From Pseudomonadota bacterium (GTDB lineage Bacteria; Pseudomonadota; Gammaproteobacteria; Burkholderiales; SG8-39), in NCBI GenBank assembly GCA_021825225.1, contig JAKAIH010000061.1:1-9919 (forward strand): a DNA stretch of 9,919 nucleotides, written 5' to 3'. The translations under genes were made by a program, and so were the position numbers. The notes under the pieces were generated by a model that searched no databases, was not told where the DNA came from, and was given only the letters and a program-made list of their open reading frames with translations. Position 1 is the stretch's first letter; every line of letters begins with the position of its first letter. Shown here piece by piece: positions 1 through 6,315 of the stretch.

Positions 1-125
1 GCCGGCGCCGCCTCGGCTGGCTTTGCCTCCGCCGCCGGGGCCGCGGGTTTGTCCTGCGCAAAGGCCGGAGCAGCCAGACCGCATGCGCCGAACAACGCGA
101 GTAGAGCGATCAACTTTTTCATCAT
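1..125 (-). CDS. amtB: Ammonium transporter AmtB, N-terminal part only (runs off the left edge)
   Basis: Only the first 41 or so codons are visible. They encode a cleavable signal peptide: two Met and two Lys, a hydrophobic run (LIALLALFGACGLAAPAFA), then a likely signal-peptidase I site at AFA|QD around residues 24-26. A low-complexity Ala/Pro/Lys/Glu segment follows. The transporter core with its 11 membrane helices lies outside the window, so the call rests on the leader and on position. The start is 8 nt after the glnK stop, and an AGGGAG ribosome-binding site overlaps the end of glnK. A leader plus Ala/Pro-rich segment before the Amt core is common in betaproteobacterial AmtB, and glnK-amtB is one of the most conserved bacterial gene pairs. 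GlnK normally blocks the AmtB pore when nitrogen is plentiful. Another secreted or membrane protein cannot be excluded from this fragment alone. Confidence 0.82.
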   Translation of the reverse strand, partial: MMKKLIALLALFGACGLAAPAFAQDKPAAPAAEAKPAEAAP

Positions 126-133
126 GCATCTCC

Positions 134-484
<351 letters not shown>

Positions 485-491
485 TCATGGA

Positions 492-1394
492 TCAGAATGT
501 TTTAATGACGGACAGGGCGACGCGGTCGCGTCCGATATTCTTGCCGAACGCGTTCATGTACGCAGTCGTCTGGCCGTCCGGAGCAGCATCCTTGGTATTG
601 GCATGGGTCCAGGCGAGGCCGAAGGTGGCACCCAGGTAGTCTTTTGTCAGTCCCAGCTTGTAGTCGGTATAGTCGAAGCAATTGTTGTTGCAGCCAGAGG
701 CTCCCCAGTATCCAACGTTGGCGTTGCCGGGAAAATCGTATTTGCCGACATGGGCCAGCAGGTTGAAACCGCTCTCGCCCAAAGGAACCGTCGCGGAAAG
801 GTCCAGATAACTAGCTCCCTTGGATTCGTTGACGCCGAAGGTGTTAGTGCTGATCGCCTTGGAGTACTTCAAGGACACCCATTTATAGCCGATCAGGCCG
901 TAGATCTCGGTCGTGTCGGGTTTGCGGTAGGCGCCGACGTTATCGTATTTGCCGGGGTAGTAATACTGAAGGACACCGACGTCATAGTTCCAATCGCCGC
1001 CGGCGAAACTGTTCTTAAAGCCACCGTAGAAGTCCCACTCGAGGCTGGCTGCGTTGCTATTATTTGGCGTATAGGGGGCGCCTGTGGCGCCGGGCGAGGC
1101 TAGTGAAATCGGCGCGGATTTCGTGTTGGCGTTCTGATCCGTGAACCAGGAAATGTTGGATAGCCAAGTGCCCGCGTAGAAGCCGCTCGCATGAGAATAA
1201 TCCAAGCCCCCCTGGATCGCGGGACCGCCATTGGTCTGGGAAAGACCGCGGAAAATGTACTGACTGACGAAGCCGACGTTTCCTGTAAACGTGTGTGGCG
1301 AGGCCGGCGCGGCTGCCGGCGTTGTTTGAGCTAACACGGTCACCGGCAGGGAAAATACGGCTGACACCGCTGAGGCAAGCAATAGTTTGCGCAT
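492..1394 (-). CDS. TorF-family putative outer-membrane porin (Gcw_chp / TIGR02001 type)
   Basis: The 300-residue product has a signal peptide with probable cleavage at VLA|Q around residue 22, a Thr/Ala/Pro-rich linker, then a chain of short aromatic-rich beta strands. It ends in KTF with a terminal phenylalanine, the usual recognition signal for outer-membrane beta-barrel assembly. The first strand, NVGFVSQYIFRGLSQTNGGP (residues 39-58), is the hallmark of the TorF/Gcw_chp family, whose members are taken to be outer-membrane porins of uncertain substrate. Two cysteines, C235 and C239 (CNNNC), are probably in a surface loop. The start is supported by AAGGA 8 nt upstream of the ATG. It is the first gene of the porin-glnK-amtB operon, directly downstream of a sigma-54/NtrC-type control region. 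I infer a role in passage of ammonium or another small nitrogen compound under nitrogen limitation; the sequence does not prove the substrate. Confidence 0.88.
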   Translation of the reverse strand: MRKLLLASAVSAVFSLPVTVLAQTTPAAAPASPHTFTGNVGFVSQYIFRGLSQTNGGPAIQGGLDYSHASGFYAGTWLSNISWFTDQNANTKSAPISLASPGATGAPYTPNNSNAASLEWDFYGGFKNSFAGGDWNYDVGVLQYYYPGKYDNVGAYRKPDTTEIYGLIGYKWVSLKYSKAISTNTFGVNESKGASYLDLSATVPLGESGFNLLAHVGKYDFPGNANVGYWGASGCNNNCFDYTDYKLGLTKDYLGATFGLAWTHANTKDAAPDGQTTAYMNAFGKNIGRDRVALSVIKTF

Positions 1395-1442
1395 GGAAAA
1401 AATCCTTATCGAAGTTAAAAAAGGCCCGACGCCTAAACGGTT

Positions 1443-1459
1443 AGCACACCCTGTGCCAG
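1443..1459 (-). promoter_or_regulatory. Sigma-54 (RpoN) -24/-12 promoter for porin-glnK-amtB
   Basis: On the minus strand the site reads CTGGCACAGGGTGTGCT. The -24 element TGGCAC matches the consensus fully, and the GG (1457-1456) and GC (1445-1444) dinucleotides have the required 10-nt spacing. The -12 half is TGTGC where the consensus is TTGCA-like, so it is good but not perfect. It predicts a transcription start near 1432, giving a 5' untranslated region of about 38 nt before the porin ATG. The upstream NtrC-like and IHF-like sites sit at the expected distances, which raises confidence well above that from the motif alone. Confidence 0.85.
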
Positions 1460-1476
1460 CTTTTTTAATTCTGTTA

Positions 1477-1489
1477 ATTCAATTAGTTA
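1477..1489 (+). promoter_or_regulatory. IHF-like binding site between enhancer and sigma-54 promoter
   Basis: ATTCAATTAGTTA matches the IHF consensus WATCAANNNNTTR with one mismatch (T for A at the second base). It lies in a markedly AT-rich stretch (about 1461-1495) that stands out from the GC-rich surroundings. Its centre is near -51 from the predicted start, the usual place for DNA bending that brings a bound NtrC enhancer to sigma-54 polymerase. IHF motifs are degenerate and AT-rich DNA produces chance matches, so position is the main support. Confidence 0.5.
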
Positions 1490-1520
1490 AATTGCATACC
1501 TGGTCAGAGAATATGACGGG

Positions 1521-1537
1521 CGCATCATCTTGGTGCG
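1521..1537. promoter_or_regulatory. NtrC-type enhancer site, promoter-proximal
   Basis: CGCATCA-TCT-TGGTGCG is a 17-bp dyad with a 3-bp spacer. It closely matches the NtrC consensus TGCACYA-N3-TGGTGCA: the right arm matches 6 of 7 bases, and the left arm keeps GCA and CA. Its centre (1529) is about 97 bp upstream of the predicted sigma-54 transcription start, close to the arrangement known at enterobacterial glnA. The downstream genes glnK and amtB are classic NtrC targets. Confidence 0.72.
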
Positions 1538-1551
1538 TCGTTCTTTCAGCT

Positions 1552-1568
1552 TGCACCGCTAGCGGGCG
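1552..1568. promoter_or_regulatory. NtrC-type enhancer site, promoter-distal and weaker
   Basis: TGCACCG-CTA-GCGGGCG has a near-perfect left half-site (TGCACC) and a poor right arm. Its centre (1560) is 31 bp, almost exactly three helical turns, from the stronger site at 1529, putting both on the same DNA face. Paired NtrC sites three turns apart support cooperative binding of NtrC dimers at known promoters. The spacing is what makes this weak half-site credible; on its own it would not be called. Confidence 0.5.
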
Positions 1569-1643
1569 ATCAGCTGATTCGCTCTCTGGCGCGTTGTATT
1601 CATCGTGATAGACTCGAAAAACGACAGCCGATAGGAGATTTCC

Positions 1644-1892
1644 ATGCAACAAAACCGCCTGTTCGAAGAATTGAGCGGCAAGGTCAGCGCGCTGCTCGCG
1701 CAAAGTCCGGCGAAGGACGTAGAAAAAAACGTGCGCGCGCTGCTGACCAGTTTCTTTGGGAGACTGGACCTGGTTACACGCGAGGAATTCGATGTCCAGG
1801 CCAGACTGCTCGCGCGCTCGCGCGAACAACTGGGCGCCCTGGAGTCACGGGTTGCCGAGCTTGAAGCCAAGGTGGCCAAGCCGAACGCCTGA
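1644..1892 (+). CDS. ubiK: UbiK-family ubiquinone biosynthesis accessory factor (YqiC/BMFP)
   Basis: This is a small protein of 82 residues, typical for the family. The N-terminal part (about residues 1-40, MQQNRLFEELSGKVSALLAQ onward) is amphipathic and suits peripheral membrane association. The C-terminal part (about 44-78) is a strong coiled coil with an E/L/R heptad pattern ending in ESRVAELEAKV, the usual trimerisation region. The known role of UbiK is to help the UbiJ-linked ubiquinone assembly complex in aerobic coenzyme Q synthesis; that role is taken from the family. AGGAG lies 6 nt before the ATG. The gene starts divergently from the porin operon, and only 2 nt separate its stop from the comM ATG, so the two are probably co-transcribed. 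No clear sigma-70 promoter was found in the 75 bp upstream. Confidence 0.88.
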   Translation: MQQNRLFEELSGKVSALLAQSPAKDVEKNVRALLTSFFGRLDLVTREEFDVQARLLARSREQLGALESRVAELEAKVAKPNA

Positions 1893-1894
1893 AC

Positions 1895-3397
1895 ATGTCG
1901 CTCGCCGTGCTCCATAGCCGTGCACTTGCCGGCATGGATGCGCCGGAAGTCACGGTTGAAGTCCATCTGTCTGGCGGCCTGCCCAGCTTTACCATCGTCG
2001 GCCTGCCCGAGGCCGAGGTGAAAGAGGCGCGCGACCGGGTGCGGGCGGCGCTGGCCAATGCACGTTTCGAATTTCCAGCGCGTCGCGTCACGGTCAATCT
2101 CGCCCCCGCCGACCTGCCCAAGGAGAGCGGGCGCTTCGACCTGCCGATAGCCCTGGGGATACTTGCCGCTTCCGGCCAGCTGCCCGCAGACCGGCTGGAG
2201 GAATACGAGTTCGCAGGCGAGCTCTCGCTCACCGGCGATCTGCGTCCGATCCGCGGCGCGCTGGCCATGACTTATACAGCGCACCTGTGCGGGCGCGCCT
2301 TCGTACTGCCGCGCGCCAGCGCTGCGGAAGCAAGCCTGGTGCGCGCCGCGCGCATTCTGCCGGCCAAGACGCTGCTCGAGGTATGCGCGCACCTGGCCCA
2401 AAGGGAGAGCTTGCAGCCTTACGTCGCGCATGACGCGGCGACAGCGCAAGCCGACTATCCCGATCTCGCCGATGTCAAAGGCCAGGCACACGCCAAGCGC
2501 GCGCTGGAAATCGCCGCCGCCGGCGGCCATAGCCTGCTCATGGCCGGGCCGCCGGGCACCGGCAAGTCCATGCTGGCGGCGCGCTTCCCGGGAATACTGC
2601 CGCCAATGAGCGACACCGAAGCGCTGGAGGCAGCAGCGTTGCAGTCGCTGGGCTCGGGCGGGTTCCGCCTGGATCAGTTCCGCCGCCGGCCGTTCCGTGC
2701 GCCGCACCACTCCGCATCCAGCGTTGCCCTGGTCGGCGGCGGCAGCGATCCGCGCCCCGGCGAGATTTCACTCGCCCATCACGGCGTACTGTTTCTGGAC
2801 GAGCTGCCCGAATTCGAGCGCAAAGTACTCGAGACCCTGCGCGGACCGCTGGAGTCCGGACGCGTGGCGATTTCGCGCGCGGCGCGCCAGGCGGAATTCC
2901 CGGCACGCTTTCAGCTGGTCGCCGCGATGAACCCCTGTCCCTGCGGCTACCTGGGACATTTCAACGGCCGCTGCCGCTGCACGCCGGACCAGGTTGCGCG
3001 CTATCGCGGGCGGATTTCCGGGCCGCTGCTGGATCGCATCGATATCCATGTCGAGGTACCTGCCGTGCCGCAGGAAGACTTGCTGCGCCAGGGCACGGGC
3101 GAAGGGAGCAGCGCGGTGTGCGCGCGCGTCGCGGCCGCGCACCGGGCGCAGATCGAGCGCCAGGACAAGAGCAACAGCAGTCTCGCCACTCGCGAAATCG
3201 ACCGCTGGTGCCGACCGGAGGCGGCCGCAGAGGGATTGCTCAGGCAAGCGATTGCGCGGCTCAATCTGTCGGCGCGCGCCTATCATCGCGTGCTCAAGCT
3301 GGCACGCACCATTGCCGATCTCGCCAGAAGCGAAGCGATTGCGGTAGCCCATGTGGCCGAGGCCATTCAATATCGCAGGCCCGACCGCGCAGTTTAA
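1895..3397 (+). CDS. comM: ComM/YifB-family Mg-chelatase-like AAA+ ATPase
   Basis: The 500 residues match family length. The N-terminal ChlI-like, Lon-protease-fold domain (about 1-170) begins LAVLHSRALAGMDAPEVTVE and contains GLPSFTIVGLPEAEVKEARD. The AAA+ module follows: Walker A GPPGTGKS at 218-225, Walker B LFLDE at 299-303, and SGPLLDRIDIHVEV in the sensor/arginine region. The C-terminal Mg-chelatase-like helical domain carries LNLSARAYHRVLKLARTIAD. A four-cysteine cluster, CPC at 348-350 and CRC at 360-362, could bind zinc; many but not all relatives have it. Characterised ComM is a hexameric branch-migration helicase that helps integrate DNA during natural transformation, but the family also occurs in species not known to be competent, so the role here is inferred. 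There is no obvious Shine-Dalgarno at the ATG, and translation is likely coupled to ubiK. Confidence 0.93.
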   Translation: MSLAVLHSRALAGMDAPEVTVEVHLSGGLPSFTIVGLPEAEVKEARDRVRAALANARFEFPARRVTVNLAPADLPKESGRFDLPIALGILAASGQLPADRLEEYEFAGELSLTGDLRPIRGALAMTYTAHLCGRAFVLPRASAAEASLVRAARILPAKTLLEVCAHLAQRESLQPYVAHDAATAQADYPDLADVKGQAHAKRALEIAAAGGHSLLMAGPPGTGKSMLAARFPGILPPMSDTEALEAAALQSLGSGGFRLDQFRRRPFRAPHHSASSVALVGGGSDPRPGEISLAHHGVLFLDELPEFERKVLETLRGPLESGRVAISRAARQAEFPARFQLVAAMNPCPCGYLGHFNGRCRCTPDQVARYRGRISGPLLDRIDIHVEVPAVPQEDLLRQGTGEGSSAVCARVAAAHRAQIERQDKSNSSLATREIDRWCRPEAAAEGLLRQAIARLNLSARAYHRVLKLARTIADLARSEAIAVAHVAEAIQYRRPDRAV

Positions 3398-3401
3398 CGC
3401 T

Positions 3402-4223
3402 ATGGCGACCTATGCAATCGGCGATGTTCAGGGATGCGCGGACGCGCTGCGGCGCTTGCTCGACGCCCTCGGCTTCGAGCGCTCGCGCGACCGCCTGTGG
3501 TTCGTCGGCGATCTGGTCAACCGCGGCCCTGATTCGCTGGCGACCCTGCGCCTGGTCAAGGATCTCGGCGAGCGCGCGGTGACCGTACTAGGTAACCACG
3601 ATTTTCACCTGCTCGCAGTGGCCGCCGGGCATGCAAAGATGCACCGCAGCGACACGCTCGGGCCGGTGCTTGCGGCAGCGGACCGCGACGAGTTGCTCGC
3701 CTGGCTGCGCCAGCGACCTATGCTGCATGTCGAAGGCGCCTGGGCGATGGTGCACGCCGGTCTGTTGCCGCAGTGGGACATGGCGAAGGCGCAGGCGCTG
3801 GCGCGGGAAGTGGAGCGCGCGCTGCGCGGCGCAGAGTGGCGCGAATTCCTGGCGCAGCTCTACGGCGACACACCCGACACCTGGAACGAGAGCTTGCGCG
3901 GCGCGGACCGCCTGCGCGTCATCGTCAACGCCATGGCGCGGATGCGCTTTTGCACGCAGGACGGCACCATAGAATTGCGCACCAAAGGCGAGACGGCCAA
4001 GGCGCCGCCTGGTTTTTTCCCCTGGTTCGATGCGCCCGGTCGCGCCAGCCGCGAGCACACGCTGGTCTGCGGCCACTGGTCCACGCTGGGGCTGAAGCTG
4101 CGGCCGGATCTGCTCGCGCTGGACAGCGGCTGCGTCTGGGGAGGAAAGCTGAGTGCGGTGCGCCTGGAAGACCGCGCGCTGTTCCAGGTGCCGTGCGAGC
4201 AGTGCCAGGAGCCGGGAACATGA
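3402..4223 (+). CDS. apaH: Symmetrical bis(5'-nucleosyl)-tetraphosphatase ApaH
   Basis: ApaH cleaves diadenosine tetraphosphate (Ap4A) to two ADP and has decapping activity on Np4-capped RNA in enterobacteria. The 273 residues fit the family length. The metallophosphatase signatures are intact: GDVQG with D8 and Q10, GDLVNRGPDS with D37 and N40, GNHD at 64-67, and the metal-binding H118 in VHAGLLPQW. CGHWSTLG follows in the C-terminal half. The ATG at 3402 is chosen because MATYAIGDVQG is the family N-terminus; the longer open frame from 3351 merely overlaps the end of comM. Only 4 nt separate it from the comM stop, and no good ribosome-binding site is seen, so coupled translation is likely. 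Its usual enterobacterial neighbours (ksgA, apaG) are absent; here it shares an operon with ubiK, comM and a HIT protein. Confidence 0.94.
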   Translation: MATYAIGDVQGCADALRRLLDALGFERSRDRLWFVGDLVNRGPDSLATLRLVKDLGERAVTVLGNHDFHLLAVAAGHAKMHRSDTLGPVLAAADRDELLAWLRQRPMLHVEGAWAMVHAGLLPQWDMAKAQALAREVERALRGAEWREFLAQLYGDTPDTWNESLRGADRLRVIVNAMARMRFCTQDGTIELRTKGETAKAPPGFFPWFDAPGRASREHTLVCGHWSTLGLKLRPDLLALDSGCVWGGKLSAVRLEDRALFQVPCEQCQEPGT

Positions 4224-4276
4224 CGCGGGCGCGCCACCACAACGACACACGGCGTGCGCCGGCAGGTTCATCGTGA
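4220..4276 (+). CDS. Possible 18-residue ORF at the apaH-HIT junction
   Basis: An ATG overlaps the apaH stop codon in the classic ATGA arrangement. AGGAG (4207-4211) precedes it by 8 nt and lies within the end of apaH. The frame encodes a short basic peptide beginning MTRARHHNDTRRAP and stops at 4276, 28 nt before the HIT-protein ATG. It matches no family I know. It may be chance, or a translated leader that keeps ribosomes moving to the next gene. The ribosome-binding site and stop-start overlap are real sequence facts; translation is unproven. Confidence 0.2.
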   Translation: MTRARHHNDTRRAPAGSS

Positions 4277-4304
4277 TTGGGCGATCGACCCGGAGGAGAA
4301 GCGG

Positions 4305-4718
4305 ATGAGCGACTGCGTGTTCTGCCAGATCGTTGCGGGACGGATACCCTCGACCAAGGTGCACGAGGACGAGCTGACACTCGCCTTCATGGACATCGGC
4401 GAGGTCAACCCCGGCCACATGCTGGTGGCGGTGAAACCGCATGTGGAGAATATCTACGGCCTGGACGAGACGCTGGCCGCCGCGGTGTTCCGCACCGCGG
4501 CGCGCGTGGCGCGGGCGGCGCAGAAGGCCTACGCCCCCGAGGGCCTTACCTTATACCAGGCCAATGGTGTCGCCGCGGGCCAGACGGTGTTTCACTTTCA
4601 CCTGCATCTCGTGCCGCGATACGCGCACGACGGCATGCGCCTCAGCTGGCCGGCGAAAAATCCGCCGCGTGCACAGCTGGAAGCCAACGCCGCCAGGCTG
4701 CGCGCGGCGCTCGACTAG
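4305..4718 (+). CDS. HIT-family nucleotide hydrolase/transferase (Hint-like)
   Basis: The product has 137 residues. The histidine triad is complete: HFHLHLVPR supplies H97, H99 and H101, the last the expected nucleophile that forms the nucleotidyl intermediate. The N-terminal pair C4 and C7 (MSDCVFCQI) is the usual zinc-binding pair of bacterial HIT proteins, and NPGHMLVAVKPH and YQANGVAAGQTVFHF are standard. Relatives hydrolyse AMP-amides or dinucleoside polyphosphates; the precise substrate cannot be told here. The ATG at 4305 is preferred because GGAGGAG lies 6 nt upstream and the family N-terminus starts there; a GTG start at 4254 would add 17 atypical residues. Coming after apaH, it may share the housekeeping role of clearing unusual nucleotides. 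It converges with the lipoprotein gene across 16 bp in which I see no clear terminator. Confidence 0.92.
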   Translation: MSDCVFCQIVAGRIPSTKVHEDELTLAFMDIGEVNPGHMLVAVKPHVENIYGLDETLAAAVFRTAARVARAAQKAYAPEGLTLYQANGVAAGQTVFHFHLHLVPRYAHDGMRLSWPAKNPPRAQLEANAARLRAALD

Positions 4719-4734
4719 CAAAAGCGCCGCAGTA

Positions 4735-5199
4735 TCAGTGCGTCACCCGCGTCACGCCGTTGCCGGACAGCAGGCGCACGCGCTCGCCCGGCCGGAAACT
4801 CTCGTCGGCGTCCTGGGTGACGGCGCGCAGCTCGCCGTTATCGAGTTTGACCGTGATCTCCAGCCCCTGCTTCTTGGTCGTGCTCTGCTCAATGGCATTT
4901 CCCGCGAGGCCGCCAGCAACCGCGCCGAGGATGGTACCGACGGCGCTGCCCCTGTTGCCACCGCCGATATTGCTGCCGGCCACGCCGCCGATCGCGCCGC
5001 CGGCAATCGTGCCGACGCCGCTCTTTGAGCCCTCGATGGTGACTTGCCGCACGCTTTCAACCACGCCCATGCGCACCGTCTGTTCCCGCCCCGCCTGGCC
5101 GGCGGAATAGACGCTGCCCGAAGTGGTGCTGGCGCAGCCGCTAATCAGCGCGGACGCGGCGATCGCCCCCGCAATTGCGATTTTCGCGAATACCTTCAT
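4735..5199 (-). CDS. Glycine-zipper outer-membrane lipoprotein (SlyB/Pcp-like)
   Basis: The product has 154 residues. The N-terminus MKVFAKIAIAGAIAASALIS leads to a lipobox ISGC with lipidated cysteine C22, and the residues after it (AS) do not signal inner-membrane retention. Residues 61-101 form a glycine zipper of small residues in GxxxG spacing (GGAIGGVAGSNIGGG, then GTILGAVAGGLAGNAIE), the two-helix hairpin of this family. The tail (112-154) is beta-rich with LEITVKLDNGELRAVTQ. SlyB-like proteins are envelope lipoproteins linked to outer-membrane integrity and stress, so that role is inferred. AAGGA lies 6 nt before the ATG. Only 11 nt separate the gene from the kinase stop upstream, so it is probably the last gene of that transcript. 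Confidence 0.88.
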   Translation of the reverse strand: MKVFAKIAIAGAIAASALISGCASTTSGSVYSAGQAGREQTVRMGVVESVRQVTIEGSKSGVGTIAGGAIGGVAGSNIGGGNRGSAVGTILGAVAGGLAGNAIEQSTTKKQGLEITVKLDNGELRAVTQDADESFRPGERVRLLSGNGVTRVTH

Positions 5200-5210
5200 A
5201 GCTAATCCTT

Positions 5211-6146
5211 TTATTCAAGTTGTGCGTTGAAATGCTGGCGGTAAAGCGCCTCGATCTCGGCGCGGGTGGCGTGATGGTTCTGTCCGCCGCGCGCGCCGAT
5301 CTTGAGCGCGCCCATCAGCGAGGCAAGCTGGCCGGTAGAACGCCAATCCATGCCTTCGGCGATGCCATAGAGCAGACCGGCGCGATAAGCGTCCCCGCAG
5401 CCGGTCGGATCCACGACGTTCCTCGCTTTAACGCAAGGGATCTCCAGCCGTTGACCCCCGGCATAAATCTCCGAGCCCTTGGCGCCATGCGTCACTATCA
5501 GCGCCTCCACTCTTTGCGCCAAATCCGCGAGCGAAGCGCCGGTCCGTTCTTCCAGCATCTTACCCTCGTAGGAGTTGAGCGCAACGTAACTCGCGAGCTC
5601 CACGAACTCGAGCAACTCGGCGCCGGAGAACATGGGCAGGCCCTGGCCAGGGTCGAACACAAAAGGAATATCCTCCTCCTTGAGTTCGCGCGCATGCTGC
5701 AGCATGCCCTCGCGCCCGTCGGGGGAAACGATGGCAAGCGCGACCTTGCCCGCCGCCGCGACATTGTTGAGGTGCGAATGACCCATCGCCCCCGGATGAA
5801 AGGCGGTGATCTGATTGTCGTCCATATCCGTGGTGATGAAGGCTTGCGCGGTGTAAGTGCCCGCGACCTCGCGCACGTGCGTGCGTTCGATGCCGAGTGT
5901 GTCCAGGCGCCTGTAGTAGGATTCGGCGTCCTCGCCCACGGTGGCCATGATCAGCGGTTCGCCGCCGAGCAGGCGCAGGTTGTAGGCGATATTGGCGGCA
6001 CAGCCGCCGAATTCGCGCCGCAATGCCGGCACCAGAAATGCCACGTTTAGCATGTGGATCTGGTCGGGCAGGATGTGCTCGCGAAAGCGCCCTTCGAACA
6101 CCATGATGTTGTCGTAGGCGATTGAGCCCAGTAGCAAGATGCGCAT
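5211..6146 (-). CDS. PfkB-family kinase, adenosine-kinase-like
   Basis: The product is a 311-residue ribokinase-fold sugar or nucleoside kinase. The first PfkB signature, FGGCAANIAYNLRLLGG, spans about 46-62. The lid region has TTDMDDNQITAFHPGAM (about 105-121). NSYE is at 191-194, and the ATP-binding VTHGAKG at 218-224. The C-terminal signature DPTGCGDAYRAG contains the anion hole and catalytic base D252. The GG-CAAN opening, the NNQI/DNQI-x-x-FHPGAM segment and DPTG-GDAFRAG resemble, from memory, the mycobacterial adenosine kinase more than ribokinase or fructokinase. I therefore infer phosphorylation of adenosine or a related nucleoside, with a simple sugar as the alternative. GAGGGA lies 10 nt before the ATG. 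A 169-bp gap separates it from the DUF3426 gene, so it may have its own promoter. Confidence 0.88.
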   Translation of the reverse strand: MRILLLGSIAYDNIMVFEGRFREHILPDQIHMLNVAFLVPALRREFGGCAANIAYNLRLLGGEPLIMATVGEDAESYYRRLDTLGIERTHVREVAGTYTAQAFITTDMDDNQITAFHPGAMGHSHLNNVAAAGKVALAIVSPDGREGMLQHARELKEEDIPFVFDPGQGLPMFSGAELLEFVELASYVALNSYEGKMLEERTGASLADLAQRVEALIVTHGAKGSEIYAGGQRLEIPCVKARNVVDPTGCGDAYRAGLLYGIAEGMDWRSTGQLASLMGALKIGARGGQNHHATRAEIEALYRQHFNAQLE

Positions 6147-6315
6147 GGTTTGATATTCCCTCGTTGTGAGCCCCGAGACGGGCTCGGTGTGTCGTTTTAA
6201 AAGCGGTCGAGGATACCCCAGAAGCCGGTCTCAGGGTTGCTTGCGAAATGAGGGGATACTTTCCCTCATACTCCCCTGGATCGGCACGGCGCAAAATTCA
6301 TTTTGCAGCGGGCTC
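6147..6315. other. Intergenic gap with short inverted repeats
   Basis: This noncoding stretch lies between the DUF3426 gene and the kinase gene, both on the minus strand. It holds GAGCCC/GGGCTC (6168-6173 with 6180-6185, 6-nt loop), GAGGG/CCCTC (6250-6254 with 6263-6267), and GCAAAA-TTCA-TTTTGC (6291-6306) about 10 bp past the DUF3426 stop. None has the GC-rich stem plus adjacent T-run of a convincing rho-independent terminator in the minus direction. No tRNA or clear promoter was recognised. It probably carries the end of one transcript and the start of the next. Confidence 0.35.

Noticed and set aside
1417..1434. Terminator-like AGGC/GCCT hairpin followed by six T on the minus strand just downstream of the sigma-54 promoter
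   Set aside because: The stem is only 4 bp, and its first arm lies at or before the predicted transcript start, so the hairpin could not form in the RNA.
1559..2710. A 383-codon open frame on the minus strand opposite ubiK and comM
   Set aside because: It is antisense to two well-supported genes and shows Arg/Ala/Gln-rich shadow composition without recognisable motifs.
3351..3401. Longer ApaH starting at 3351
   Set aside because: It would overlap the end of comM, and the family starts with M-A-T-Y-A-I-G-D at 3402.
4254..4304. Longer HIT protein starting at GTG 4254
   Set aside because: The family N-terminus begins at the ATG at 4305, which has GGAGGAG at ideal spacing. The extra 17 residues are atypical.
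6166..6260. Possible tRNA in the kinase upstream gap (hairpin plus GGTCGAGGATACCCC)
   Set aside because: No acceptor stem or anticodon arm could be paired, and the T-loop-like stretch does not match GTTCGAATC closely.
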